This document shows, one piece after another, positions 27,852 through 37,272 of a DNA stretch of 64,000 nucleotides (position 1 is its first letter; every line of letters begins with the position of its first letter). The translations under genes were made by a program, and so were the position numbers. A model generated the notes under the pieces. It had not been told where the DNA came from. It worked only from the letters and a program-made list of their open reading frames with translations, and searched no databases. Source of the DNA: CAVXNB01 sp963763085 (GTDB lineage Bacteria > Actinomycetota > Acidimicrobiia > Acidimicrobiales > Bog-793); NCBI GenBank assembly GCA_963763085.1, contig CAVXNB010000008.1, positions 248,001 through 312,000 on the forward strand, written 5' to 3'.

Positions 27852-28220
27852 TCAGGATTCCTCGGCGGTGGCCTCGATGTAGCTCCGGTAGACGCTGAGC
27901 ATCGCACGACGTTGCGCCGCAGTCAGCCTCCGGTCGGCGCGGATGGCGCGCTCGGTGGCGTCGTCGTCCGGCTCCTCGGTGTCCTTGATCAGTCCCGCGT
28001 GCTCGAGCAGGGTCTCGGCGGACACGTTCAACGCTGCCGCGATCGACTTGAGCACCCGCACGGACGGCTCGTGCAGCCCGCGCTCGATCTGGCTCAGGTA
28101 GGGGTTCGAGACCTCCGTCAGCGCGGACAGCTGGCGCAGCGACAGATTTGCCATCTGCCGCTGCGCCTTGATGAAGCTCCCCAGCATGCTGCTGGGGTCT
28201 TCGCTGTCTTCGTTCACCAT
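27852..28220 (-). CDS. XRE-family helix-turn-helix regulator of the PHA cluster
   Basis: 122 residues from ATG 28220. The Cro/CI-type HTH runs from about residue 14 to 70 (LGSFIKAQRQMANLSLRQLS, then NPYLSQIERGLHEPSVRVLK). A charged C-terminal helix follows (RAIRADRRLTAAQRRAMLSV). Lying between the phasin and phaC genes, it is well placed to act as the PHA-responsive repressor that PhaR provides elsewhere, although PhaR itself is a different fold. This role is inferred from position only. The upstream frame to 28367 is not conserved-looking and ATG 28220 is chosen. Confidence 0.75.
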   Translation of the reverse strand: MVNEDSEDPSSMLGSFIKAQRQMANLSLRQLSALTEVSNPYLSQIERGLHEPSVRVLKSIAAALNVSAETLLEHAGLIKDTEEPDDDATERAIRADRRLTAAQRRAMLSVYRSYIEATAEES

Positions 28221-28263
28221 CGTCTTTTCCGATTCAGCGTTCCCGCTGAAGCGGGGAGGTGAT

Positions 28264-28572
28264 TCAGGCCGACTTCTCGGAGGCGAACATCTTCGCCAGC
28301 TGCAAGGCGAAATCGCGCTGCGCGTTGAGCAGGTCAGCGGCGACGTCGAAGCCGTACTTGGTCGCAACCTCGATACCAGGCATGGCGGGAACGCCAGGCA
28401 TGGCGGGCAGGTCCGGGACGGGAAGAACCGACACGGCCTTGACCCAGGTCTGGGCAGCGTCGAGGGACAGCTGTTGAGTCTGTTGGACGGTCGACATCAG
28501 CTGCTCGCGAAGCTTCTGGGCGAACTCGGGAATCTCGGTGGTCTTGGTGGTGGTGGTGGTGGCTGTAGCCAT
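28264..28572 (-). CDS. Phasin-like PHA granule-associated protein
   Basis: 102 residues from ATG 28572 with AAGGAA six bases upstream. A Thr-rich N-terminus precedes an amphipathic helix (FAQKLREQLMSTVQQTQQLS), a Pro-rich middle with the repeated PAMPG unit, and a second amphipathic helix ending in LNAQRDFALQLAKMFASEK. The C-terminal helix is the type seen in phasins that coat PHA granules. The family call rests on composition and on its position between phaB and the regulator. Confidence 0.65.
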   Translation of the reverse strand: MATATTTTTKTTEIPEFAQKLREQLMSTVQQTQQLSLDAAQTWVKAVSVLPVPDLPAMPGVPAMPGIEVATKYGFDVAADLLNAQRDFALQLAKMFASEKSA

Positions 28573-28660
28573 GATGATTTCCTTGAAGTCTTGGTTGGCG
28601 CTCGGAGTCTCCGGCACACGCACACCATACACACCAAACGCTTGGTATGTCAAGCAGCAG

Positions 28661-29401
28661 TCACATCTCCATGCCGCCGTTGACGGAGATCACGCTTCCG
28701 GTGATGTAGGCGGCGTCGTCCTGGAGGAGAAACCGCACGGCGTGGGCGATCTCCTCCGGGCGCCCGAGGCGGCGCATGGGAATGGTCGCCACGACCTGCT
28801 CGAGGGCTTCCTTCGGGACGGCGGCGACCATCTCGGTGTCGATGAAGCCGGGCGCGACGCAGTTGACCGTGATGCCCCTGCGGGCGGTCTCGAGGGCGAG
28901 GCTCTTGGTAAGCCCGAACAACCCGGACTTGGAGGCGGCGTAGTTGGCCTGGCCGATGTTGCCGGTCTCACCGATAATCGAGCTGATGTTGACGATGCGA
29001 CCGAAGCCGCGGCCGATCATGTGCTCGAGGAGGGCCTTCGACATGTAGAAGGCGCCGGACAGGTTGACCCGCAACACCGCGTGCCAGTCCTCGACGCTCA
29101 TGTTGCGCACGGTCTTGTCGACCGTGATGCCGGCGTTGTTGATCAGATAGTCGACGTGGCCGTGCTCGTCGATGACCTCGGCTACGACGCGTTCGCAGTC
29201 TTCGGGCTTGCCGACGTTGCCCTGGTGCAAGGAGACGGCATGGCCCTTCGCCGCCAGGTTTGCGGCCATTTCGTCCGCGGCGGCGTGGTTGCTGCTGTAG
29301 CCGGCCGCAACGTGGATACCGTCGGCGGCCAACGCTGCGGCGATCGCGGCGCCGATCCCCCGGGTTCCGCCAGTTACCAGTGCGACTCGATCCTCGTCCA
29401 T
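28661..29401 (-). CDS. phaB: Acetoacetyl-CoA reductase (PhaB/FabG-type SDR)
   Basis: 246 residues. The NAD(P) motif TGGTRGIGAAIA, the NNAGI segment, and the catalytic Ser-Tyr-Lys (ISSIIGETGNIGQANYAASK) are all present. SDRs of this branch reduce acetoacetyl-CoA to (R)-3-hydroxybutyryl-CoA with NADPH, the precursor step for PhaC. Sequence alone does not separate PhaB from FabG; the PHA neighbourhood favours PhaB. The C-terminus ends in ITGSVISVNGGMEM as expected. It is preceded by a co-directional hypothetical gene and followed by the phasin gene. Confidence 0.85.
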   Translation of the reverse strand: MDEDRVALVTGGTRGIGAAIAAALAADGIHVAAGYSSNHAAADEMAANLAAKGHAVSLHQGNVGKPEDCERVVAEVIDEHGHVDYLINNAGITVDKTVRNMSVEDWHAVLRVNLSGAFYMSKALLEHMIGRGFGRIVNISSIIGETGNIGQANYAASKSGLFGLTKSLALETARRGITVNCVAPGFIDTEMVAAVPKEALEQVVATIPMRRLGRPEEIAHAVRFLLQDDAAYITGSVISVNGGMEM

Positions 29402-29456
29402 CTAGTTTCTCCCCTTGGTGCCGCCGGCTCCGATTGATAGAACAGCGGCCGCCTCT

Positions 29457-30059
29457 TCAGCTTTCAATTGATGCCAGGCTGAGTACCTCGAGACGCCAGT
29501 CGACGTAGCTCATCTCGGGGTATCGCTCAGCAGCGTCCGCGATCACCTTGAGCCGGTTGGCCGGATCGACCGCGATGGCGGCGATCTCGTCGGCGGAACG
29601 CATGTGCTCCACCACGACCGTGCGGACCGGGATCGAGGCTGCATCGGCCGCGACGGCCTGGGCGAGCACACGCATGAGGGCCATCCGGGCGCGTTGGTCG
29701 TCGGGTGCGGAGACCTCGGCGGGCAGGTTTCCGGCCACGAAAACCACCGAGGCGTTCTGCCGCAGGGTCCCGAGGACGGTGGACACGGCGTCGAAGCGGG
29801 CGAGCAGGCCACCGGCCAGGAACGTCCGCAACTTGGAGACCACGGTGTCACCCGTGGACGGGACATTCACAGGCAGCTGGACGTAGGAGTCGATCGCACC
29901 TTGGCCGAGCGAGGCGCAGACGGCGCCGAGCGCATCCTGGTCGGCGACAGCGATGACCTTGCAGGAGCGGCCTTCCAGTGCCGTGCCGACCGCCGCCACC
30001 CGTTCGGGCGAGCCGGTGACCAGGACCGTGCGTGTCCCGGAGCTCACCTCATCGCCCAT
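29457..30059 (-). CDS. Rossmann-like hypothetical protein at the head of the PHA cluster
   Basis: 200 residues beginning TRTVLVTGSPERVAAVGTAL, a glycine-rich first strand-turn reminiscent of an SDR. It then runs SYVQLPVNVPSTGDTVVSKL and RTVVVEHMRSADEIAAIAVD. The SDR catalytic Tyr-x-x-x-Lys is absent, so it is probably a non-catalytic SDR relative. It lies 55 bp upstream of phaB in the same direction and may be the first gene of the operon. Function unknown. Confidence 0.55.
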   Translation of the reverse strand: MGDEVSSGTRTVLVTGSPERVAAVGTALEGRSCKVIAVADQDALGAVCASLGQGAIDSYVQLPVNVPSTGDTVVSKLRTFLAGGLLARFDAVSTVLGTLRQNASVVFVAGNLPAEVSAPDDQRARMALMRVLAQAVAADAASIPVRTVVVEHMRSADEIAAIAVDPANRLKVIADAAERYPEMSYVDWRLEVLSLASIES

Positions 30060-30213
30060 GGGGCGACGCTATACCTTCGGTCTTCGTCACGCGAGGCAAC
30101 GAAACAGGCAAACGGCGGCGTTCGCCGGCCGCTCGCCTGTCGAATCACGTGATAGAACCAAGTCGATCGGAACGTCTCGCTCTCGGGCTGTCTCCGGTTC
30201 GGGGAGGCACGCG

Positions 30214-33200
30214 ATGTCAAGCGCGAGCGAAGGTGCCGGGCGGACGATCCGCATCATGACAGCCGCCACGCTGGTCGCTTTCGTGGCCGCGGCGTCTCTG
30301 GCTACCTCACCTGCCGTCGAGGCGACGCCTTCGCACTCGCCCGCAGCGTGGGTACGTGTCGGGACAGCAGCCAGGCTGCCGGCGCACGTCCACGTGCTCG
30401 GCGCCGTACCGTCGGGCAAACAGATCGAGATCGACGTCGTACTGGCGTCCCGGGACCAGTCAGAGCTCGCCGGCGCCGCTGCAGCCGTGTCCTCCCCATC
30501 GTCCCGCCTGTACCGCCACTACCTGTCGCCGGCGAGCTTCGCACAGCTCTTCGCGCCGTCCCGACGGGAGGTCTCCGCCGTGGAGAGCGAACTTCGAACC
30601 GTCGGGTCTGACTGTCCTCACGCCCGACGATCACGGCTTCGTGATACCGGTGCGCGGGTCGGCGGCAGCTGTAGGCAAGGCGTTTCGCACACGCCTTCTC
30701 GCAGTCAGACTGGCCGACGGCACCGCCGGACGGTTCGCGACGAGCGCGCCGGCCGTCCCGGCCGCGATCGCGTCTTCGGTCACCGCCGTGATCGGGCTCG
30801 ACAATCTCGGACGTCCCGAGTCGTTCGCTGCGACCGCTCACCTGGCTGGCGACGCCGCGGCCGGCACCGGCGGAGCGACCCGCAGCGCCCGGCGCCGCCC
30901 GCTGCGCCCGCCTCGGCCGCCTCGGCCGCCGCGGCCGGTCCCCACGTATGCCAGCGAGCGGCCCAATTCGCACCGATTTTCTCGGCGTACACCCCGGATC
31001 AGATCGCCCGTGCCTACGGTTTCGATGGTCTGTATGCCTCCGGAAACCTCGGGGCCGGGCAGACGGTCGCCATCTTCGAGCTGGAGCCGTTCTCGTTGTC
31101 GGACGTGGCCGCGTTCGACGAGTGTTTCTTCGGCAGGAGCCATACGTCAGCGATCACCGTTCTTCCGATCGACGGCGGGCAGTTGCCCGGGCCAGGCTCG
31201 GGCGAAGCGGCGCTCGACGTGGAAGAGGTCTCAGCGCTCGCGCCCGCGGCGCACCTCGACGTCTACGTAGCACCGCAAACCTTTACCTCGTGGATCGACG
31301 AGATCGCCGCCATCGTGTCGCAGGACCGGGCGTCGGTGGTCAGCACGAGCTGGGGCGTCTGCGAGGCGCAGCTGACGGCGGACTCGCCCGGGTTCCAGCA
31401 GATCGAGAACGTGCTGTTCCAGCAGGCCGCCCTCGAGGGCCAGAGCTGGTTCGCGGCGTCGGGCGACAGTGGTTCTGAGGGGTGCTCGCGCAACGACCCC
31501 GCCGACAACTCCCTCAGCGTCTCTGATCCCGCCAGTCAGCCCTATGTGACCGGAGTCGGCGGCACGACCCTGCTGGCGCCCACCGACCCCCCGACCGAAG
31601 TCGTCTGGAACGACGGAGGGATCGCAGGCGAAGGCTCCGACGGGGGAAGCGGTGGCGGGTTGTCGAGCCTCTGGCAGATGCCCTCGTGGCAGTCGGCGCT
31701 GCATGTCCCGGGCGTCAAGAACGGCTACTCGTCCGGAACGCCCTGCGGCGCCGCGGCGGGCGTCGAATGCCGGGAGATTCCTGACGTTTCCGCCAACGCC
31801 GACGAGCTCCACGGCGACTTGGTCTACTACCAGGGTCAATGGACCTCGATCGGCGGCACGTCGGCGGCTGCACCGAAATGGGCTGCTGTCGCCGCGCTCG
31901 CCGACGCAACCTGTGCCTCCGAGCATGTGACCAGGATCGGGTTCGCCAACCCGGCGCTTTACCAGATCGCCTCGAGTCCGGCGACGTACGCAGAGGCCTT
32001 CAACGACGTCAAAGTCGGCGACAACGACGTCGTTGCCCAGCATCACGGTGCCTATCCGGCGACCAAGGGCTACGACCTGGCGACTGGCCTGGGCACGCCA
32101 CGGGTGACGAGCCCGAGCGGTGGCAAAGGACTTGCGGCGCTCCTGTGCGCGGATGGCGCCGCGCTCGCCACCCGCCCGGTTCTGGCGGCGGTCAGCCCCG
32201 ACTTCGGTCGCTACCAGGGCGGAACGACCGTGGCGATCCATGGCACCGACCTCTCCGGGGTGACAGCGGTCAACTTCGGTTCCTCGGTGGTGCCCGTGAC
32301 GCCTGCCGACGTGAACGGTGCCGGCACCAAGATCACCGTCGTCACACCCGCTTCGCCCTTGAATCCCAATGTCCCGGGGGCGCCGGTCGGAGGCGTCGTG
32401 GTGACCGTTTCGGGTCTGGGAGGCTCGAGCGAGCCGTCGCCCCTCGCCGAATTCCACTTTGTTGCGGAAAGCTCGTCGAACCCCTTGCCCTCGGTCAGCT
32501 ACGTCGGCCCAAGCGCCGGGCCGAGCAAGGGCGGAGAGACTGTGACGATCATCGGCAGCGGCTTCGAGGAGGGCCTCTCGGGCGGGAGCAAAGCCACCGT
32601 CAAGTTCGGTGGTGTGATCGTGCCGGCGAGCGCCGTGACGGTGCGGTCGGACGCCGAGCTCGCCGTAGTCGTCCCGGCGCAAAGCGGCGCAACCGACTGC
32701 GTCACGGCGCCGGCTGTCCCGACCAGCAACATCTGCCAGGTCGAGGTGACGGTCTCGAACGGAAACGGGGCGAGTACGACGTTGCCGATCCTGCCGGCGC
32801 CGACCGGCTCGACGGAGGAGGCGCAACCGCCGGACACCGAGCTCGTCGCCGCCGCGACCGAGTTCGACTATGCCCCGCTTCCGACGACCACGAGCATCAG
32901 CCCGAAGCAGCTCCCCCAAGAGATCAACCCGTTCGCCTCCAGTGTCCCGACGGTGACCATTGACGGTTCGGGCTTCAATTTCCTGACGTTGGTGGGGGTG
33001 ACGTTCGGCCCCCCGACCGCCTCGTACGCGACACCGGGCTTCGGCCTCGCCGAGATCGAGCCCCACCAGCTCCAGGTGTTCTATTTCGGACTCGTGAGGC
33101 CGGCCCGGGCGCCGACGATGCCCGTGACGGTCCAGACCGCCGGGGGATCGAGCAACGCCCAAACCGTCGTCTTCGCGACGGGTCCGATCCTGCTCTCCAT

Positions 33201-34785
33201 AGACGTCCATCAAGGTCCGACCACTGGCGGAACGCGCGTGAGCGCGACGGGGATCGGGTTCTCGTCGGGCGACAACGTCGAGTTCGCCGCGAACGGGCCG
33301 TTCGGGGTTACCGGGCTCTCCGGCACCCAGGACGTACAGGTCCGAAACGGGCAGAATCTGACCTTCGTGACACCGGCAGCGCCCTCGGGCCACGGGGTCT
33401 TCGAGGTTTGCAACGCAGCCGGCTGCTCGCCGCTCACGGGCACGTCGGTGTCGTTCACCTATTACGAGCCGGTACGGCCGGTCGTCGAGCACATCTCACC
33501 GACCTCCGGTCCAGCCGGAGGAGGCGGGTTCGTCGCCATAAGCGGCACGGGACTCGGGACGGTCGAGAGCGTCTCGTTCGGAGCGGCACGATCGCCGCTC
33601 GTCACCAACCCCCAAACGGCGGTGGGCACGAGCGACACCGAGGTCGTGGCGGCGATCCCACCCGGGAACGTAGGCGCGTCGGTCCGCATCAAGGTGACGA
33701 CCGAGGTCGGCACTGCGTCGGGCCCGAGGTTCAGGTACAAGCGGAGCGCGCCGGCCGCTCCCGGCAGGGTTGAGGCGAGGGCCGCCGGAGGCTCGATCGC
33801 CGTGTCGTGGAAGGCTTCCGCCTCCGACGGAGGGTCGCGCTTGACCGGCTACGTCGTCTCCGCCATTCCCAAGGTCGGTCTGGGCCTGACGGTCGACGTC
33901 GCCCCTTCGACCCACCATGTGCTGCTGGCGCCTTTGGCGCCGGGGTTCGTGTACCGCGTCGCGGTTTCGGCGGAGAACGCGCTCGGCCGTTCGACGAAGG
34001 CGGCGCGTCCCGTCGTGCCGACTCTGGGGGACAACGGCTATGTGGTCGCGGGCAGTGGTGGCGCGGTGGCTGGTTTCGGTTCCCTTGCAGGTGCGCCCTC
34101 GGGCCTCGCGGGGCGGTCGCTGCCGGCGCCGGTCGTCGGCCTGGCAGCCACCCCGGACGCTCAGGGCTACTGGCTTGCGGGAGCAGACGGCAGCGTCTAC
34201 GCGTTCGGCACCGCCCAGCAGCTCGGTTCGCTGGCCGGCGACCATCTGCGAGCACCCATCGTCGGCATCGTCGCGGCGCCCTACGGAGGCGGGTACTGGC
34301 TCGTGGGCGCGAAGGGCAGCGTCACCAGGTTCGGGACCGCCCGTTTCTTCGGGTCGCTTTCGGCCAGGAAGTTGACGAGCCCGGTCGTGGGGATGGCGGC
34401 CACGCCGGACGGCCGCGGGTACTGGCTGGTGACCGCGAACGGGACCGTGTACCCCTTCGGGGACGCCAAGCGCCTCGGCTCGCTGAGCTCGAAACAGGAT
34501 CTCGCCCCGGTCGTCGCGATCATGGCAGACCCGATGGGCGCCGGCTACTGGCTCGTGAGCTCGAACGGTGGCGTCTTCAACTTCGGGGAAGCGAAGTCTC
34601 ACGGCTCGCTCAGCGGGCGCTCGCTCCCGGCTGCGATCGTGGCGGCAGCACCGACTCCCGGCGGCGGCGGGTACTGGCTGCTGGCGGGAGATGGCCACGT
34701 GTACGGGCTCGGTCGCGCACAGCAGGAAGGCTCGGCCCAGGGGTTGCTCGGGGTTGGAGGAAGCGCGGTCGGCTTCGGTCTCTAG
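30214..34785 (+). CDS. Secreted S53 (sedolisin-like) protease with IPT/TIG, fibronectin III and YWLV-repeat tail; compensating frameshifts
   Basis: 1,523 residues from ATG 30214, with GGGGAGG six bases upstream. A signal peptide (about 10-40) and propeptide are followed by the S53 domain: Glu and Asp in GEAALDVEE (near 329), Asp in AASGDSGSEG and Ser in IGGTSAAAPKWA (near 546), with DLATGLGTP near the calcium site. From about 650 there are roughly five IPT/TIG beta-sandwiches, then a fibronectin III domain (about 1177-1270). Six units of about 44 residues follow, centred on GYWLV-x-G-x-V-x-FG. The propeptide is out of frame between about 30604 (extra G) and about 30890 (missing C); the middle frame reads VLTPDDHGFVIPVRGSAAAV and FATSAPAVPAAIASSVTAVI. 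It should be an acid-type extracellular peptidase. Confidence 0.85.
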   Translation: MSSASEGAGRTIRIMTAATLVAFVAAASLATSPAVEATPSHSPAAWVRVGTAARLPAHVHVLGAVPSGKQIEIDVVLASRDQSELAGAAAAVSSPSSRLYRHYLSPASFAQLFAPSRREVSAVESELRTVGSDCPHARRSRLRDTGARVGGSCRQGVSHTPSRSQTGRRHRRTVRDERAGRPGRDRVFGHRRDRARQSRTSRVVRCDRSPGWRRRGRHRRSDPQRPAPPAAPASAASAAAAGPHVCQRAAQFAPIFSAYTPDQIARAYGFDGLYASGNLGAGQTVAIFELEPFSLSDVAAFDECFFGRSHTSAITVLPIDGGQLPGPGSGEAALDVEEVSALAPAAHLDVYVAPQTFTSWIDEIAAIVSQDRASVVSTSWGVCEAQLTADSPGFQQIENVLFQQAALEGQSWFAASGDSGSEGCSRNDPADNSLSVSDPASQPYVTGVGGTTLLAPTDPPTEVVWNDGGIAGEGSDGGSGGGLSSLWQMPSWQSALHVPGVKNGYSSGTPCGAAAGVECREIPDVSANADELHGDLVYYQGQWTSIGGTSAAAPKWAAVAALADATCASEHVTRIGFANPALYQIASSPATYAEAFNDVKVGDNDVVAQHHGAYPATKGYDLATGLGTPRVTSPSGGKGLAALLCADGAALATRPVLAAVSPDFGRYQGGTTVAIHGTDLSGVTAVNFGSSVVPVTPADVNGAGTKITVVTPASPLNPNVPGAPVGGVVVTVSGLGGSSEPSPLAEFHFVAESSSNPLPSVSYVGPSAGPSKGGETVTIIGSGFEEGLSGGSKATVKFGGVIVPASAVTVRSDAELAVVVPAQSGATDCVTAPAVPTSNICQVEVTVSNGNGASTTLPILPAPTGSTEEAQPPDTELVAAATEFDYAPLPTTTSISPKQLPQEINPFASSVPTVTIDGSGFNFLTLVGVTFGPPTASYATPGFGLAEIEPHQLQVFYFGLVRPARAPTMPVTVQTAGGSSNAQTVVFATGPILLSIDVHQGPTTGGTRVSATGIGFSSGDNVEFAANGPFGVTGLSGTQDVQVRNGQNLTFVTPAAPSGHGVFEVCNAAGCSPLTGTSVSFTYYEPVRPVVEHISPTSGPAGGGGFVAISGTGLGTVESVSFGAARSPLVTNPQTAVGTSDTEVVAAIPPGNVGASVRIKVTTEVGTASGPRFRYKRSAPAAPGRVEARAAGGSIAVSWKASASDGGSRLTGYVVSAIPKVGLGLTVDVAPSTHHVLLAPLAPGFVYRVAVSAENALGRSTKAARPVVPTLGDNGYVVAGSGGAVAGFGSLAGAPSGLAGRSLPAPVVGLAATPDAQGYWLAGADGSVYAFGTAQQLGSLAGDHLRAPIVGIVAAPYGGGYWLVGAKGSVTRFGTARFFGSLSARKLTSPVVGMAATPDGRGYWLVTANGTVYPFGDAKRLGSLSSKQDLAPVVAIMADPMGAGYWLVSSNGGVFNFGEAKSHGSLSGRSLPAAIVAAAPTPGGGGYWLLAGDGHVYGLGRAQQEGSAQGLLGVGGSAVGFGL
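34030..34785 (+). repeat. Six tandem YWLV-type protein repeats
   Basis: Within the protease gene, six units of about 130 bp encode YVVAGSGGAVAGFG, YWLAGADGSVYAFG, YWLVGAKGSVTRFG, YWLVTANGTVYPFG, YWLVSSNGGVFNFG and YWLLAGDGHVYGLG. Between them lie GSL-linkers and PVVG-x-x-ATP strands. The regular strand pattern suggests a beta-propeller or similar cell-surface binding module. The DNA of the units has diverged, so it is an old repeat. Confidence 0.8.
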
Positions 34786-34794
34786 TTCAAGCGA

Positions 34795-35643
34795 TCACGG
34801 AGCTTCGTTCGTAGCACCCGAAGCGACGACCGGGTGAGGTGCAACCTCCACCGGTGCCCCGAAGGCGGCTCGGTGGCTCGCGCGCCGCAGCGCCGCAAGC
34901 ACCGGGCGACCGGCGACCAGGATCAGCCCGGCGTTGAGCGCGGCACGGGGCAGGTCGAAGCCGAGCGACGTCGAGAAGTGGAACAGCAGGAAACGCACGA
35001 GGTTATGACCCACTCCCGCCCCCGGCTGAAACGACAGCGTCGTCGACGTGCCGGTGCCGAACGGCCAGAACCACAGATCGAGCAGGAGCCCGTAGGCGAG
35101 GCACGCAACCGCTGCGTAGGCGGCGAGCACCACAAGCTCGCGGCGGCCGCGCAGGCGCGGTAGGCAACCGGCGCCGTAGCCCATCCAGGCGGCAGCGAGC
35201 ATCTGGAACGGCAGCCAGGGCCCCACACCGCCGGTGACGAGGGCCGAGGCGAACAGCGTGAGGGCTCCGAGCAGGAATCCGAAGTGCCGCCCGAACACGT
35301 AGCCGGCGGGGAACAGCAGGAAGAAGACCGGCTCGAAACCGGCAGCGCCGCCGGAAGGAAGCCGCAACGCGGCCCCGCAGGACGCCAGCACCCCGAGCAT
35401 GGCGACGCCTTTGGCATCGATGCCGCCGGCGCTGAACTCGCCGAGCACCGCCACGAGGAGCAACGGAAGCATCGCGGCGATGATCCACGGCGCGTCGCCG
35501 GCGTGAGCCTGGTTCGGCGAGCCGTGAGCGTGGATGAAGAACGGCCACAGGAAGGCGACTACCCCGAGAAACGAAGCAATTCCTATCGAAATTCCCCCTA
35601 CACGCCCGACCGCGATGCTCCGGCGTTCGGTCAGGCCTTTCAC
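34795..35643 (-). CDS. ECF transporter substrate-binding (S) component, probably for cobalamin
   Basis: 282 residues from the GTG at 35643, which overlaps the stop of the ATPase gene (GTGA). It has six to seven hydrophobic helices, including FLGVVAFLWPFFI, APWIIAAMLPLLLVAVLGEF, FFLLFPAGYVFGRHFGFLLG, then FLLFHFSTSLGFDLPRAALN near the C-terminus. The GFEPVFFLLFPAGYVFG region resembles the CbrT/YkoE-like and related energy-coupling-factor S components. As the last gene of a B12-riboswitch operon containing EcfT and EcfA, its likely ligand is cobalamin or a precursor. The ligand is an inference from the riboswitch. Confidence 0.72.
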   Translation of the reverse strand: MKGLTERRSIAVGRVGGISIGIASFLGVVAFLWPFFIHAHGSPNQAHAGDAPWIIAAMLPLLLVAVLGEFSAGGIDAKGVAMLGVLASCGAALRLPSGGAAGFEPVFFLLFPAGYVFGRHFGFLLGALTLFASALVTGGVGPWLPFQMLAAAWMGYGAGCLPRLRGRRELVVLAAYAAVACLAYGLLLDLWFWPFGTGTSTTLSFQPGAGVGHNLVRFLLFHFSTSLGFDLPRAALNAGLILVAGRPVLAALRRASHRAAFGAPVEVAPHPVVASGATNEAP

Positions 35644-37272
35644 AGCGGGGCTCCGTTGCCGACCAGCGGTTCGCCGAGCGCGGCGGCGACCTCTTCGACC
35701 GTCAGCCACTCGGCGGGCGCGAGGATCCGGGCCACTTGGGAGGCAAGGCCGGCCGAATGGCACACGACCGATCGCGCCGGCCCGTCGGTGATCACCTCGC
35801 CGTCGGCGAGCACGACGACCCGGTCGGCCACCTCGGTGACGAGCTCGACGTCGTGGGTCGCCACGACCACGCAATGGCCACGGGCGGCCAAAGCGCGCAG
35901 GTGGTGCGCCAGCCTTTCCTTGGCGCCGTAGTCGAGGCCGCGGGTGGGCTCGTCGAGCAGCACCAGTGGCGGCTCCGGCGCCAGCACGAGTGCCAGCGCG
36001 ACGGCGAGCCGCTGGCCCTCGGAGAGGTCCTTCGGATGGGCGCCCGGGGCGATCCCGGGAACGAGCGACTCGAGCATCGCCCGAGTCGCTCCTTCTGGCA
36101 GTCCGCTGTCATGATCACTGGCGCGGCACTCGAGCTCCACGGTCTCGGCGCAAAGCAGCGAACCCGGATCTTGCGGCACCAGTCCGACGAGCCGGATGGC
36201 CTCCGCAGCTGGCAGGGTCGCGGGCTCCCGCCCGAGGACGTCCACCGCACCTCTCTGGGGGCGGCGCAGTCCGACGAGGTGGTGGAGGAGGGTGGACTTG
36301 CCGGCTCCGTTTCTGCCCATGACCGCGACGACTTCGCCGGCGTGAAGGTCGAGCGTCACGCCGGCGAGGGCCGGAATCGGGCCGTAACTCGCGGTCAACC
36401 CCTTGACTCGCGCCACGCGATCGCCGGGCGTTGCGGCGACGTCGGGCCGCGTCGCCGCCTCGAGGCGCTGCCGAAGCGCCGGCGCGTGGCGACGGGCATC
36501 TCGCACCGACAGTGGGACGGGCGACCAGCCGGCTTGACGGGCGAGGCGGACGACCGGCGGTGCGAGCTCCGAGGTTGCGAAGATCTCCGTCGGCGGCCCG
36601 ATTCGCACGCCGGCCGGGCCGGTACCGACCGACACGACGACGTCGGCGAAATGCACGATGCGCTCGAGCCGGTGCTCAGCGACGAGGATCGTCGCGCCCT
36701 GGTCGTGCACGAGGCGCGCCAAAGACGCCAGCACCTCCTCGGCCGAGACCGGGTCCAGTGACGACGTCGGCTCGTCGAGGACGAGTGCCCGCGGCGCCGC
36801 CGTCAGCGCGGCGCCGATGGCGACTCGCTGTCGTTGTCCTCCCGAGAGGGTCGTGATCGCGCGTTGCCGGAGCGCGTGCAGGTTCAAAGTGTCGAGCACG
36901 TCCTCAACCCGCCGGCGCATGGCGGCCGGGTCGACACCGAGGTTTTCCATCGCATAGGCGAGCTCGTCCTCGACCGTGTCCGCCACGAAGGTGGCGTCGG
37001 GGTCCTGTCCGACATAGCCGACGACGTCGGCGAGGTCGCGGGGGCGGTGCCGCTCGGTGCTGCGTCCGTCGACGGTCACGGTCCCGTTCAACCGGCCGCC
37101 GGTGAAGTGGGGCACGAGGCCGTTGACACAGCGAAGCAAGGTCGACTTGCCTGCCCCGGTCGTCCCGATGACGAGGGCGAGTTGGCCCTCCTCGATGGCC
37201 AGGCTGACGTTCTCGAGTGCCGGGCGCGACCTCGTCGGGGTAGGTGACCGTCACGCGGTCGAAGGAGATCAT
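35640..37272 (-). CDS. ECF transporter ATPase, two EcfA domains fused; frameshifted near the start
   Basis: About 543 residues after repair. Domain 1 starts MISFDRVTVTYPDEV; the frame is lost near 37229 (one extra G) and resumes with VIGTTGAGKSTLLRCVNG (Walker A), TTLSGGQRQRVAIGAAL (signature) and LVLDEPTSSLDP (Walker B). Domain 2 has VMGRNGAGKSTLLHHLVG, KDLSEGQRLAVALAL and VLLDEPTRGLDYG. A single polypeptide thus supplies both ATPases that power an ECF transporter. ATG 37272 overlaps the EcfT stop (ATGA) and its stop overlaps the S component start, so translation is coupled along the operon. Confidence 0.85.

Noticed and set aside
28103..28113. T-loop-like GGTTCGAGACC as part of a tRNA
   Set aside because: It lies inside the XRE regulator gene and no acceptor or anticodon stem can be drawn around it.
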